Notes: generated from the sequence alone by a model not told the origin. 64,000 bases of DNA from Microbacterium horticulturae (GCF_029094505.1 NZ_CP119108.1:1240001-1304000), one strand, 5' to 3'; numbered from the stretch's first letter, positions 18,584 to 26,684 are shown. Translations and numbers: made by a program.

Positions 18584-19468
18584 CCAAAAAAGCTCGATCA
18601 TTCGAATAAAGGCGAGCAGGAGGGGATCAGTAAGCGACGGTTCGAGATCGACTAAGCGTTCGCCTGACCGCAATCTGTTCTCCAACCGCATCCACTCCTG
18701 CAACTCCCCGGCCGATTCCTTCCATTCCGTATCGAAGAAGGCGCGGACTCCACCAGGGCGTCGGTCTACTGTTTCGTGATTCGCGTTCACGACGCTCTCA
18801 GCTCTGTCGAAGTGTCGCTCGTACAGATGCATCGAGGAGCTGAAGAACACCAAGCGTCCGGGCTCATAATCCAGCCAGCGAGACATCATCTCTAGCAACA
18901 GCGTCCATTCGAAGGCGTTGATCCCGGAAAATCCCCACCAGATGTCCGTGCTGCGCGCCGCAACATGGAGATGGAGCTTCCCATCCCGAAGCAGGAAGTG
19001 TAGCCAGTTGTTACACGGAACGTCGAGGCTTTCAACAAAATCGCGATCGGGATCGTAGATGCTGATGACCGCACGCCGCGATAGAGGATCAGCACGAAGA
19101 ATTCTTACGACTTCCGAAAGCTGATCGATGCCGTTCCAATTCCGGATCCGCGGGCCGTAGCCAGCTCTCCACGTAGTTCCATCGTCTGAGAATTCTGAGG
19201 CGCGCTTCAGATACGCTCCGAGATACTCCATGTCGTTTCGTCCGCAGATCACCCACATGCTCTCCGCAATTGACGCAAAGATATTGTTGTGGCGATTCGT
19301 GGCGATGACCTGACGGGAGCGAATATCGGAGATCTCGATGAGTCGTGCCCGTAACTCGCGTGTTGAATTGCCACGGACTTCGACGTTTTCACCGGATTCG
19401 AGGACGCATCTCAGCTCCTCAATGAAGGCGGTCTGAACATCCCTGTACACGGTCATGGCAGGTCTCAC
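18464..19468 (-). CDS. Thymidylate synthase-like protein (dUMP/dNMP hydroxymethylase candidate)
   Basis: A 334-aa thymidylate-synthase-fold protein. Visible are TWRAGYGPRIR, DPLSRRAVIS (phosphate-binding arginines), the nucleophile region VPCNNWLHF, RSTDIWWGFSGINAFEW and SSSMHLYERHF. The catalytic Cys is kept but the usual PCH is PCN. The dUMP-selecting Asn appears kept in GIN, with one residue inserted relative to the GLPFN of ThyA. This pattern fits the non-canonical TS clade that includes phage hydroxymethylases better than housekeeping ThyA. GTG start overlapping the kinase stop (GTGA); ATG at 19456 is an alternative. The reaction (methyl or hydroxymethyl transfer from a folate) is inferred. 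Confidence 0.75.
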   Translation of the reverse strand: MRPAMTVYRDVQTAFIEELRCVLESGENVEVRGNSTRELRARLIEISDIRSRQVIATNRHNNIFASIAESMWVICGRNDMEYLGAYLKRASEFSDDGTTWRAGYGPRIRNWNGIDQLSEVVRILRADPLSRRAVISIYDPDRDFVESLDVPCNNWLHFLLRDGKLHLHVAARSTDIWWGFSGINAFEWTLLLEMMSRWLDYEPGRLVFFSSSMHLYERHFDRAESVVNANHETVDRRPGGVRAFFDTEWKESAGELQEWMRLENRLRSGERLVDLEPSLTDPLLLAFIRMIELFWSAQNGVERSVLNQLVQGVGDHDLEAAAVEFLGRSRHGAH

Positions 19469-20088
19469 GCACCCACTGCTATCGACGCGAGCCCGTGGGC
19501 GAGTAGAGCATCAGCAATCAACGCATAGGTTGCGTCCTCGCCAGCGCTCGGCACGATGACCGCGAGGTCGGGATGCTCGTCGACAAGCGCTCGGTAGCCC
19601 GCTTTCACACCATGCGTGTTGTTGTCGTCGACGTAATGGGGTTCTAGGAAAACAAACACAATGGATGGGACGATCGGGTGCCAGATTGTATGGACGAGGT
19701 CTCGAAAACTCGATTCGGATAACCCCGATTGCTCGACTGATCCGCCGTACCATCCGTACGCAATGGTTGACCACCACCATCGGTCGAGGATCAAGGACTG
19801 CGTCCTGGCCGCTTCTACTAGGTGGCAGATTGACTCTGCATGACAAGCAAGATGAGCAAGTTGTTGAGCGAGCCCCGACCGAGGCCTCTCAGTATCAGCC
19901 TCGCCCTCCAACGCCGTGTAAAGCTGCTTGGTGAAAGGGGTGAAGCCCCTTGGCATGTGGGCAAACACAGTTGAGTTCGCAGGCACTGCGGCTTGAAGAC
20001 GCTTTAGCTGTGTCGACTTTCCCGTCTGGTCGAGACCCTCGAAGACGATGACGGCACCGGGATGGATGATGATGCTAGCAGCAGACAT
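19465..20088 (-). CDS. Thymidylate kinase-like P-loop dNMP kinase
   Basis: A 207-aa P-loop kinase. FEGLDQTGKST is the dTMP-kinase Walker A, DRWWWSTIAYG takes the place of the DRY-S-AYQ motif, and the C-terminal half is shorter and less conserved than in housekeeping Tmk. ATG at 20088 is chosen because GAAGGAG lies six bases upstream; a TTG six bases earlier is also possible. It is translationally coupled to the TS-like gene, so the pair would make and phosphorylate a 5-substituted dUMP. A plain thymidylate supply role for the element is the alternative. Confidence 0.75.
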   Translation of the reverse strand: MSAASIIIHPGAVIVFEGLDQTGKSTQLKRLQAAVPANSTVFAHMPRGFTPFTKQLYTALEGEADTERPRSGLAQQLAHLACHAESICHLVEAARTQSLILDRWWWSTIAYGWYGGSVEQSGLSESSFRDLVHTIWHPIVPSIVFVFLEPHYVDDNNTHGVKAGYRALVDEHPDLAVIVPSAGEDATYALIADALLAHGLASIAVGA

Positions 20089-20156
20089 CGCCAACTCCTT
20101 CGCTCTGCCCAGCGTGGCTCCAAGGTGGTGTCAGAGGTCACCCCTAGCATCAAGGT

Positions 20157-20963
20157 ATGCGAGATGATGGGATCGACATGGGAGGCACAGCGGCGCGTCG
20201 CCCTGGCGAGCCGTGGCGTGAACTCAATGACGTTGGCTGCGGTTATCTGTCGGTCTACTTCTCGGAGCCCCTTGCACGCTGGCCGATTCGTGAGATCACA
20301 CGACCTGCGGACAACAAGAGCGACCCGAACATCGAAACTGGCACATACGGCCTGTTCTCAACATGTGAGCCGGGGATGCGGAATCGAATTGTCCACGATG
20401 GTGCAGCGACTGTGTTTTTCCTCACTACACGTAAGAAACACCAGGGCCGAGTCATTTCAGGCTATTACCACTTGGGCTGGTACACCGAAGGTACTCAAGG
20501 AGCGGTCAACCGAGATTACGCGCTCGCTGCCGATACGGTGCGCTTCATCGACCCGATCCTTGCGACCGACCTGCCTGAACCGCTGGCCACACTCTGCTCG
20601 GCGCCGTTTCGCACGATGAAGCCAATCGATGCGTTGGCAGTCGCTTCACTTCGGTCTCTCTGCGACGAGCGTCCCGACCGTACGAAGGAGTATCTCGGCG
20701 AGGTGACCCGAATCGAAAGCTTCGCCCGAGCAAGATCGGGCTACGCCTACCCGTCATGGGCGAGAGAAGGCGGGTTCACTTGGGACGATGCCGACGATTA
20801 TTACCAGACTGACGCTGAACTCTCCAAGGTTCCAAACAGCTCCAAGAGCCGCAAATGGCGTTGTCGGGTGTGTGGATACCTCATCAAGAGCGGCGCCCTG
20901 CTGAAGAAGTGCCCCCTCTGTAAGCAAATGGCCACTCTCGCTCCAGAAGAGGAGGTTGCATGA
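20157..20963 (+). CDS. Uncharacterised protein with C-terminal zinc ribbon
   Basis: A 268-aa protein of unknown function. The N-terminal part has GYLSVYFSEPL and the run TVFFLTTRKKHQG ... ISGYYHLGWY. The latter suggests a beta-barrel of the EVE/ASCH/PUA kind that reads modified bases, but this is only an impression. The C-terminus has CRVCGYLIKSGALLKKCPLC (about 238-257), a CxxC...CxxC zinc ribbon. It diverges from the kinase/TS operon (68 bp between the starts) and its stop overlaps the start of the first TIR gene by 4 bp. It therefore bridges the two modules and may be a sensor or DNA-binding component. Confidence 0.6.
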   Translation: MRDDGIDMGGTAARRPGEPWRELNDVGCGYLSVYFSEPLARWPIREITRPADNKSDPNIETGTYGLFSTCEPGMRNRIVHDGAATVFFLTTRKKHQGRVISGYYHLGWYTEGTQGAVNRDYALAADTVRFIDPILATDLPEPLATLCSAPFRTMKPIDALAVASLRSLCDERPDRTKEYLGEVTRIESFARARSGYAYPSWAREGGFTWDDADDYYQTDAELSKVPNSSKSRKWRCRVCGYLIKSGALLKKCPLCKQMATLAPEEEVA

Positions 20964-21421
20964 CTCGTCGAGTTTTCATCAGCTACCAGCACGATGATCA
21001 GATGAAGGCGCGAGGCCTCAATCTGATGACGTACAACAAGGATGTCAACGTGGACTTCACCGGTCGACACCTCCTCGACCCTGTTAAGAGCCAAGACCCT
21101 GACTACATAAGCCGAAAGATCAGGGAAAAGATCACAGGCTCATCGGCAATGATCGTGCTCATCGGGAAGAAGACGGCTCAGAGCGACTGGGTTGAGAAAG
21201 AAGTCCAATGGAGCCAAGAACAAGGGAAAGGCGTTATTGGAATTCGGATCGACCCCGATGCTCCTATCCCTGACGGGCTAACGGAGTATGGCGCAGAGAT
21301 TCTCAACTGGTACGAACCCTCAGACGTAGATCAGTTCGACGACGCCATCGAGCGAGCCATCGCTGCGACTTCCAGAGGCAAGAGCATGCCGATGAATACG
21401 CCGACGACATGTGGGCGATGA
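20960..21421 (+). CDS. TIR-like protein, MTH538/ThsB type (DUF1863)
   Basis: A 153-aa single-domain protein. RVFISYQHDD at the N-terminus, the helix DYISRKIREKI, AMIVLIGKKTAQS and the WVEKEVQWS helix with the conserved glutamate are the pattern of the TIR-like domain used as ThsB in Thoeris. There ThsB makes an NAD-derived cyclic nucleotide that activates an effector. ATGA coupling to the upstream zinc-ribbon gene and 11-bp overlap with the downstream SLOG-DrHyd-TPR gene show a single transcript. No SIR2-type ThsA is in the window. NAD-cleaving activity is inferred. Confidence 0.82.
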   Translation: MTRRVFISYQHDDQMKARGLNLMTYNKDVNVDFTGRHLLDPVKSQDPDYISRKIREKITGSSAMIVLIGKKTAQSDWVEKEVQWSQEQGKGVIGIRIDPDAPIPDGLTEYGAEILNWYEPSDVDQFDDAIERAIAATSRGKSMPMNTPTTCGR

Positions 21422-23420
21422 ACTTGGTACGAAAACAGGTTCGCATCGCGGGCCGATCGACAGTCGGGACGGCAAAGTGATCATTGTTTACGCGGGAGTA
21501 CAGGCCGACGAGCCCGAACGTGAGGTTCCCCGGCTCCCAGCCGATGCTGAGGATGCCCTTTTGGCGAGAATCAAAGGCCTTCTCCAATCCCTTCAGCCGA
21601 GTCTCCTGGTCGGTGCTCTCGCCTCGGGAGCAGATATTCTTTTTGCCCGCGCCGCGCTCTCAGAAGGGATCCCCTTGCGCGTGCTGCTTCCGTTCGCAAA
21701 AGAGGACTTTAGAAGAACTAGCGTCGAGTTACGCGGTGAGCCCTGGACCTCACATTTCGACAGGATCGTTGCCGACAAAGCTGTTGAACTAGTTGAAGGT
21801 GCGCAACCCGTGGAGGAGACCGCGGCGGCCTTCAACGAACACAATCTCACGATGCTCGATGACGCACGGACGTTGGCTGAAGACACGGACGAGCGTGTGT
21901 GGGTGCTCACAATCAGACCGGCTCCCGCAGAAGGCGCGCCAACGGTGACTGATGATCTTGTGCTCCGAGCTGAAGAAAGAGGTCATTTAACGCTAGACCT
22001 GGCTCCTTTTCACGAGAGCACGTCGGCATTCATTGTCATGCCGTACGGGCGGAAGAAGGATGTGCGTTCGGGAAAGTATGTGGACTGCGATCCAGCCTTC
22101 CATAGGATTTATCGCCCTTTGCTGGAGGACGCCGACATCAGCTGGAGCAGAGCAGACTTGGAGACCGACAGCGGGATTATCCACTCCGGGATGCTCGCAG
22201 CCCTAGCGAATTCTGATGTCGTGCTGGTAGACCTCACCGCTACGAACTTCAATGTTGCTTACGAACTCGGGGTAAGGCACGTATTCGCTGATCGGGCGAC
22301 TGTCCTTGTGAACCCGCAAATTGAGGGACAATCGCGATACGCTCCTCCCTTTGACATCAACATGATCCGTGTTCATTCGTTCGAGCGCGGACAGAAAGTG
22401 TCAGATCTGCAGGCTGAGGAGGCCATTCGAGGACTTCAACCTGTTCTTCGGCGGGTGATTCGCGAGGTTGAAGTCGACAGTCCAGCACACAGTTGGTTCG
22501 ATCTGGCCTCCGTGAAACGGCCGTTCTCGCAGCTCGCAGAAGTAGCAGAGGCGCTCATCGCAGAGAACAACGCGCGCGACAGAATAGCGGTAGCGATCAA
22601 GTCTTCTGATGCGGCCGAGATGAAAGCTGCGGCGGAGTGGGTGAGCTCCACTTCGAACGTGAACGAGGGCCTACGGCGGAGCCTGAGAATTGAACTGGCT
22701 TTGGGGTTGCACGCAGAAGAAGCGTATGAAGATGCTCGAGTCCTCCTAGACCTCGCACAACCGAGTGTCGATGATGCATTGCATAGGATCTGGCTCCAGA
22801 AGAGCATTATGGTTTATCGGCGCCTTGGCGAGGATGCGCAGGACCCCGCGATCAGGATAGAACTTTGGCGAAAGGCACGTAGGCACCTTGAGGAGGCCGA
22901 CGCTGCCGGATACGTCGATTCGGAGACTTACGGTAGTTGGGGAGGGCTTATTAAGCGCGAGTTAGAGCTCCAGCTTGGCAATGGAGATCCGGCTGTATCC
23001 ACGAGTCTTTTCCGCGAGATGGCAGAAAAGTACAAGGCAGGTTTTGAAGCCGATCCAAGCTACTACACGGGAGTAAATCTCCTAATGGCGATTCGACTCA
23101 GTGATCGAGAACGCGACTCATCTTTCCGAGAGGAGTTCGATGAGGTCCTGGCTGTATCCCGGTTCCTCAACAGGCTCGCGATAGCGGATGATCCCAGTGA
23201 CTACTGGGCTCTCGCGACACGTGCGGAACTAACCCTTCACGAGCGTCTCGTCCAAAGCTTGTCTGTGGACGAAGCGGCCGAACAATATGCAGAGGCAGCC
23301 CGGCACGGCAACGCGGATCAGATTCGATCCACCAAGTATCAGCTAGGTTTTTTGGTCAAATATGGCGATCCGGCGGACGTAATTGAACGTCTAAAACTAG
23401 TCGTAGATCAGGCTCGATAG
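21411..23420 (+). CDS. SLOG + deoxyribohydrolase-like + TPR-S multidomain protein
   Basis: A 669-aa protein if the overlapping GTG at 21411 is used; a GTG at 21477, just before IIVYAG, is an alternative. Residues about 23-170 look like a SLOG/Rossmann ligand domain (LVGALASGADILFARAALSEG, then LLPFAKEDF). Residues about 205-320 resemble nucleoside 2-deoxyribosyltransferase/DrHyd enzymes (FIVMPYG, ADLETDSGIIHSGM, VVLVDLTATNFNVAYELG, with the conserved Glu at 285). From about 360 to the end it is helical with TPR-like spacing (TPR-S). The DrHyd-TPR-S pairing is known as the bacterial relative of the central region of animal ASK kinases. The likely role is to sense a TIR product by SLOG or TPR and hydrolyse nucleotides. 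Confidence 0.72.
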   Translation: MGDELGTKTGSHRGPIDSRDGKVIIVYAGVQADEPEREVPRLPADAEDALLARIKGLLQSLQPSLLVGALASGADILFARAALSEGIPLRVLLPFAKEDFRRTSVELRGEPWTSHFDRIVADKAVELVEGAQPVEETAAAFNEHNLTMLDDARTLAEDTDERVWVLTIRPAPAEGAPTVTDDLVLRAEERGHLTLDLAPFHESTSAFIVMPYGRKKDVRSGKYVDCDPAFHRIYRPLLEDADISWSRADLETDSGIIHSGMLAALANSDVVLVDLTATNFNVAYELGVRHVFADRATVLVNPQIEGQSRYAPPFDINMIRVHSFERGQKVSDLQAEEAIRGLQPVLRRVIREVEVDSPAHSWFDLASVKRPFSQLAEVAEALIAENNARDRIAVAIKSSDAAEMKAAAEWVSSTSNVNEGLRRSLRIELALGLHAEEAYEDARVLLDLAQPSVDDALHRIWLQKSIMVYRRLGEDAQDPAIRIELWRKARRHLEEADAAGYVDSETYGSWGGLIKRELELQLGNGDPAVSTSLFREMAEKYKAGFEADPSYYTGVNLLMAIRLSDRERDSSFREEFDEVLAVSRFLNRLAIADDPSDYWALATRAELTLHERLVQSLSVDEAAEQYAEAARHGNADQIRSTKYQLGFLVKYGDPADVIERLKLVVDQAR

Positions 23421-23429
23421 GGGAATCCG

Positions 23430-24065
23430 ATGGTCTTGTATAGCACCCGCACGCAGAATGCCATCCGGGAACTGGCCGCAATAACTCGGCAGTATCAGGA
23501 CGTAGCTGAAGGCGCCCGAAAGACAGCCTCGTCTCCGGTTCGACATAAGGTTTTTGTTAGCTACCATGCCGCGGACGCTGTGGAGGTGGTGGATTTCATC
23601 GCCGCAAACACAGACGTGTTCATACCGCGGGCGATAGGCATGGAAGAGGACGGATCTGACATCATCGACTCGACGAATGTCGCGTATATTCGTCAGACGA
23701 TAAGGTCTAAGTTCCTAAAGGACTCCACCGTTACGCTTTTGGCGGTTGGTGAGTGCACCTGGGCCCGCAAGTTTGTGGATTGGGAGCTTTACACGAGTTT
23801 GCGCTCCGACCCGACTCCGAATGGCCTGCTGGCGGTGCAACTCCCGTCCGTTTCTGGATCTCGGCCCAAACTTCCCGAGCGACTCTCGCTCAATCTGGGC
23901 AAGGGAGACGAGAAAGGGTATGCCAACTATTACGTTGCTCCCGGGAGCCAAAACACTCTGCGAAGCTGGATTCAGGAGGCCTTCGAGGGGCGAACGTCGC
24001 GCCTTGGTCTGCTCAACTTGGGCGGCGCGCTGCGTGAACGAAACTCAACATGCGAGCCGGGGTGA
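23430..24065 (+). CDS. Second TIR-like (ThsB-type) protein
   Basis: A 211-aa protein. After about 35 residues of helical leader comes KVFVSYHAAD, the helix AYIRQTIRSKFL, STVTLLAVGECTWARKFVDW and ELYTSLR, matching the ThsB/DUF1863 pattern including the W-x-x-E-type catalytic region (VDWE). It starts 9 bp after the SLOG-DrHyd-TPR stop, with GGGGA upstream. Thoeris systems can have several ThsB proteins that detect different phages and serve one effector; two TIRs flanking one effector-like gene fits that logic. The last 20 residues run into the attachment-site region. Confidence 0.78.
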   Translation: MVLYSTRTQNAIRELAAITRQYQDVAEGARKTASSPVRHKVFVSYHAADAVEVVDFIAANTDVFIPRAIGMEEDGSDIIDSTNVAYIRQTIRSKFLKDSTVTLLAVGECTWARKFVDWELYTSLRSDPTPNGLLAVQLPSVSGSRPKLPERLSLNLGKGDEKGYANYYVAPGSQNTLRSWIQEAFEGRTSRLGLLNLGGALRERNSTCEPG

Positions 24066-24496
24066 GTGTAAGCGTGTCTGCGACCCATATCGTCATTCAA
24101 ACTGCGTATCTCTGCGTATCTCTTGGTCAAGGCAGATCGTCCCGAGCAGTGTTCGGGACAGGCGTCATGAGATATCCGAAGTCAGCAGACTAGATCATTG
24201 TGTGGCCTCGTAAGGGGACCAAAAGGGGACCACACCCATGGAAACCATGCATCTCGTGACGTGCTCTGCATGACCTGAGCCGCAGAATCATGCGTGATCA
24301 ATGCCAGATCGAGAAGTTAGGACGCCTGGGGGTCAGGGGGTCGCAGGTTCAAATCCTGTCATCCCGACGGAAGAGTAAATACCCGATCAGAAGGTATTTT
24401 CAAGAGGTCGTGAGATCGGCGTTCGCGCCGGTCTTGTACCCAAGATTATAGCCGCTGAACCCCTTGACTCGACATGGTCAAGGGGTTCAGGCGTTT
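24066..24496. other. Non-coding recombination region between TIR gene and integrase
   Basis: No credible gene. It contains tandem repeats TGCGTATCTC at 24103-24112 and 24113-24122, AAGGGGACCA at 24212-24221 and 24223-24232, a small dyad CATGG-AAA-CCATG around 24237-24249, and the tRNA-Pro 3' fragment. Short direct repeats at 10-11-bp spacing next to a core site are what integrase arm-type and excisionase sites look like, but which protein binds is unknown. Confidence 0.5.
24326..24368 (+). other. Attachment-site core: 3' portion of a tRNA-Pro gene
   Basis: The stretch runs from CTGGGGGTCAGG (end of the anticodon loop and 3' anticodon stem) through GGTCGCAGGTTCAAATCC (variable loop and T arm) to the acceptor end GTCATCCCGAC. 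This is the 3' half of an actinobacterial tRNA-Pro (GGG anticodon likely). The bases to the left do not form the matching 5' half, so it is not a functional tRNA but a duplicated core left by tyrosine-integrase insertion. It lies 128 bp from the integrase stop codon. Confidence 0.7.
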
Positions 24497-25663
24497 CTAG
24501 GCGCTCATCGCGGACTCCCGAAGGTGCTCGTTCATTCGTGCCGCAGCATTTTGCAACGCTGTGTTGTCAGTGTGAAGGTACGCACGCGTCGTCTCGACCG
24601 ATGCATGCCCGAGGATGTCGCTCACGACGTGAATCGGGACGCCGGCGTTCGCGAACCAGGTTGCACCCGCGTGTCGGAGGTCGTGACGGCGCAAGCCTGG
24701 CAACCCCAACGATGCAACCAGCTCGTCCCAGCCGGTTGCGTCACGTAATGCTGCCGTGGTGATGACACCGCCACGCGGCCCTCGCAACAGTGGCAGGTTG
24801 CGCGACCGTCGCGTTGTGAGCCCGCGCAGCACGGGCTCGAGCGGTTCGATGATCGGCACGCGGCGGGCGCGACGACCTTTCGGGGGTTTGATGCTCAGGC
24901 CGCCGGCCCCGGGGAAGCACTGCCGTTCGATCGTGACGACATTGCTCGCCCAGTCGACGTGGCCAACGAGGAGCCCGCCCACTTCCGAGCTGCGTGCGGC
25001 CAGAAACGCGCTGAGCATGACGTGGTCGCCGTAGCTTATGTGGATCCGTTCGCAGGCCTCAGCGATTCGCGCGACATCATTGGGACCTGGAATCAGCTTC
25101 GTGCGTGGAAGCTCCAGGTTCGTGCGGTAGCGCCTGTCAGCACGGTCACGCACAGGATTGCGAGCGATGAGATCATCGCGCACCGCTTCATCGAGCACCC
25201 GCGTCGGCGCGGCGATCGTGTTCTTGAGCGTGGAGCGGGAATGGACCGTCTCCCGGCTGTCGATGGCTCGGTCAACCAGCCCCGTGGTGATGTCGCGAAG
25301 GCGGATGTGGCCGAGCGCGGGGAGAACCCTGAGGCGGAGGCCGGCTCGGTATCCGTCTGCGGTCGATGTCGGATCGACACCGCGAAGGAATCGATCGCCG
25401 ATCGAATGCGCGTAGTCGCTCAGAGTGAGGAGCGGATCGATGCTTCGGCTCGAACTTGTGCGCATGAGTTCGAAGAACTCCTGGGCGGCGACGTCATCAT
25501 CTACCGTGACAGAGCGACTTCTGCGCTGTCTTGAGGACGGGTCGGTCCAGCGGACCCGAGCGCGGATCCGGGAACCGCGGCGGAGGGTGTCGAGGTGGAG
25601 GGGCACTCCGTGCGGTGGAAAAGCAGGATGATGAACAGTCATCCGATTGAGGATCTCCCACAT
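24497..25663 (-). CDS. int: Tyrosine site-specific recombinase (integrase)
   Basis: A 388-aa phage/ICE-type integrase. Catalytic residues are visible: Arg in FLAARSSEVGGL, the HxxR motif RRHDLRHAG, LGHASVETT with the third His, and the nucleophile Tyr in TRAYLH near the C-terminus. The N-terminal half has the SAM-like core-binding domain (LSDYAHSIGDRFLRG). An internal ATG seven codons in (MTVHHPAF) is an alternative start. Its 3' end points at the tRNA-Pro core site, the normal int-att arrangement. Confidence 0.92.
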   Translation of the reverse strand: MWEILNRMTVHHPAFPPHGVPLHLDTLRRGSRIRARVRWTDPSSRQRRSRSVTVDDDVAAQEFFELMRTSSSRSIDPLLTLSDYAHSIGDRFLRGVDPTSTADGYRAGLRLRVLPALGHIRLRDITTGLVDRAIDSRETVHSRSTLKNTIAAPTRVLDEAVRDDLIARNPVRDRADRRYRTNLELPRTKLIPGPNDVARIAEACERIHISYGDHVMLSAFLAARSSEVGGLLVGHVDWASNVVTIERQCFPGAGGLSIKPPKGRRARRVPIIEPLEPVLRGLTTRRSRNLPLLRGPRGGVITTAALRDATGWDELVASLGLPGLRRHDLRHAGATWFANAGVPIHVVSDILGHASVETTRAYLHTDNTALQNAAARMNEHLRESAMSA

Positions 25664-25752
25664 CCCTGCGAACTCAATGCTCCCGCGGAGACGCGATCGG
25701 ATGGGCGTATCGCACGCTCACCCGATCGTCCTGATGGTTGAGCGTCTGCAAG

Positions 25753-26586
25753 TCAGCGGGGGAGAGAATCCAGGATCTCTGCAATCCGCGCATCCTTCTC
25801 GGCCGTCTTGATCATGCGTGTGAGGTTTGGGCGATCAGTTTGCAGCGAGCGAGCGAGCTCGGCAACGGACCCACGAGAATCGTTTCCGGCGAGCTCGAGT
25901 AGACGAGTGAACCCCGCGAGACTGAACTTCAGAGAGGCGCGCGTCTGCTCAAGAGCGGCGTCCGCAGCCTCACGCAACAGCCATGCCTGTGCAATGCCCG
26001 CAACGATCGGGGAGAACGGCGCGATGTCCGGCGTCTCGATGTGTGCTTCCAGCTTCTCGTCGGTACCGCCGAACTCGGCCGCGAGAGCGTTCACCCATTC
26101 GGCGTATTTCGTATAGGCGTCGAGCACGTTGTAGGTGTGGGTTGCCTCGATTCCACCATCTGCTAGTGTCCGGATGATCTTTGACTCTTTGGCGCCTACC
26201 TCCTCTGGGACGAGCGCGACGATCCGGTCTCGCCAGCCGCCGGATCGCCTCACACCGCCATTGTTGAGACTCTGTGAGAGGAAGAGGCGGAGAGCGTCAC
26301 CATGGATCTCTGCCCTGTCGGTCGTGTCGAAGCGGTAGATGCGCGGTGTGCCGATGGGTGTCCACTCGTAGTCATCCGCCACCCGGATCGCGCCCTCATA
26401 GAGAAGGTGCTCACCAGCGGGCGATGTCCATGCGAGCACTCGACCGCGCTCGGAGATGTATCCGTAGAGGTGGTCCGTGTCTTCCGCATCCGCGCTGGCA
26501 GCAAGGGTGGAGGCCTCATCGATGCTCTTCACTTCGATGGCATGGCGCAGGGTGAGGGTTGCTTTGAGGGTGGGGTGATGTGTCAT
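25753..26586 (-). CDS. Uncharacterised protein with possible C-terminal HTH
   Basis: A 277-aa soluble protein I do not recognise. The N-terminal part is mixed alpha/beta with YGYISERGRVLAW and EHLLYEGAIRVADD. The last 50 residues contain SVAELARSLQTDRPNLTRMI, which has the length and pattern of a helix-turn-helix, like an XRE or MarR recognition helix. It stands alone, upstream of the integrase on the same strand with an 89-bp gap, so a regulator of the integrated element is possible. No enzyme motif is visible. Confidence 0.55.
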   Translation of the reverse strand: MTHHPTLKATLTLRHAIEVKSIDEASTLAASADAEDTDHLYGYISERGRVLAWTSPAGEHLLYEGAIRVADDYEWTPIGTPRIYRFDTTDRAEIHGDALRLFLSQSLNNGGVRRSGGWRDRIVALVPEEVGAKESKIIRTLADGGIEATHTYNVLDAYTKYAEWVNALAAEFGGTDEKLEAHIETPDIAPFSPIVAGIAQAWLLREAADAALEQTRASLKFSLAGFTRLLELAGNDSRGSVAELARSLQTDRPNLTRMIKTAEKDARIAEILDSLPR

Positions 26587-26684
26587 GGGTACACACTACC
26601 CGTCAACGGCGAAGCGTTGCTACAGGCACCTCGTCGCGCCGCGATACCTACAGCGAATGGGTCGGACGGTCGTAGGGGGTTAGA

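Larger units (their letters stand above)
1..24368. mobile_element. Right part of an integrated mobilisable element with defence genes (left end outside window)
   Basis: Seen: a MobF relaxase-helicase, a DprA homologue, a type III restriction operon, an ApeA-like HEPN gene, a TIR/SLOG module and a thymidylate-synthase/kinase module lie together, followed by a copy of the 3' part of a tRNA-Pro gene. No transfer ATPase (TraG/VirD4) or mating-pore gene is visible, so from this window it is mobilisable rather than self-transmissible; the rest may lie to the left. The left boundary is inferred to be an intact tRNA-Pro beyond position 1, because the fragment at the right end lacks the tRNA 5' half. 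Confidence 0.55.

Noticed and set aside
17498..24065. Prophage interpretation of the TS/kinase region
   Set aside because: No capsid, terminase, tail or lysis genes are present; the relaxase and integrase context fits a mobilisable element.
24320..24368. Functional tRNA-Pro gene
   Set aside because: The 5' acceptor, D arm and 5' anticodon stem are missing to the left; only the 3' half is present, as in an attachment site.
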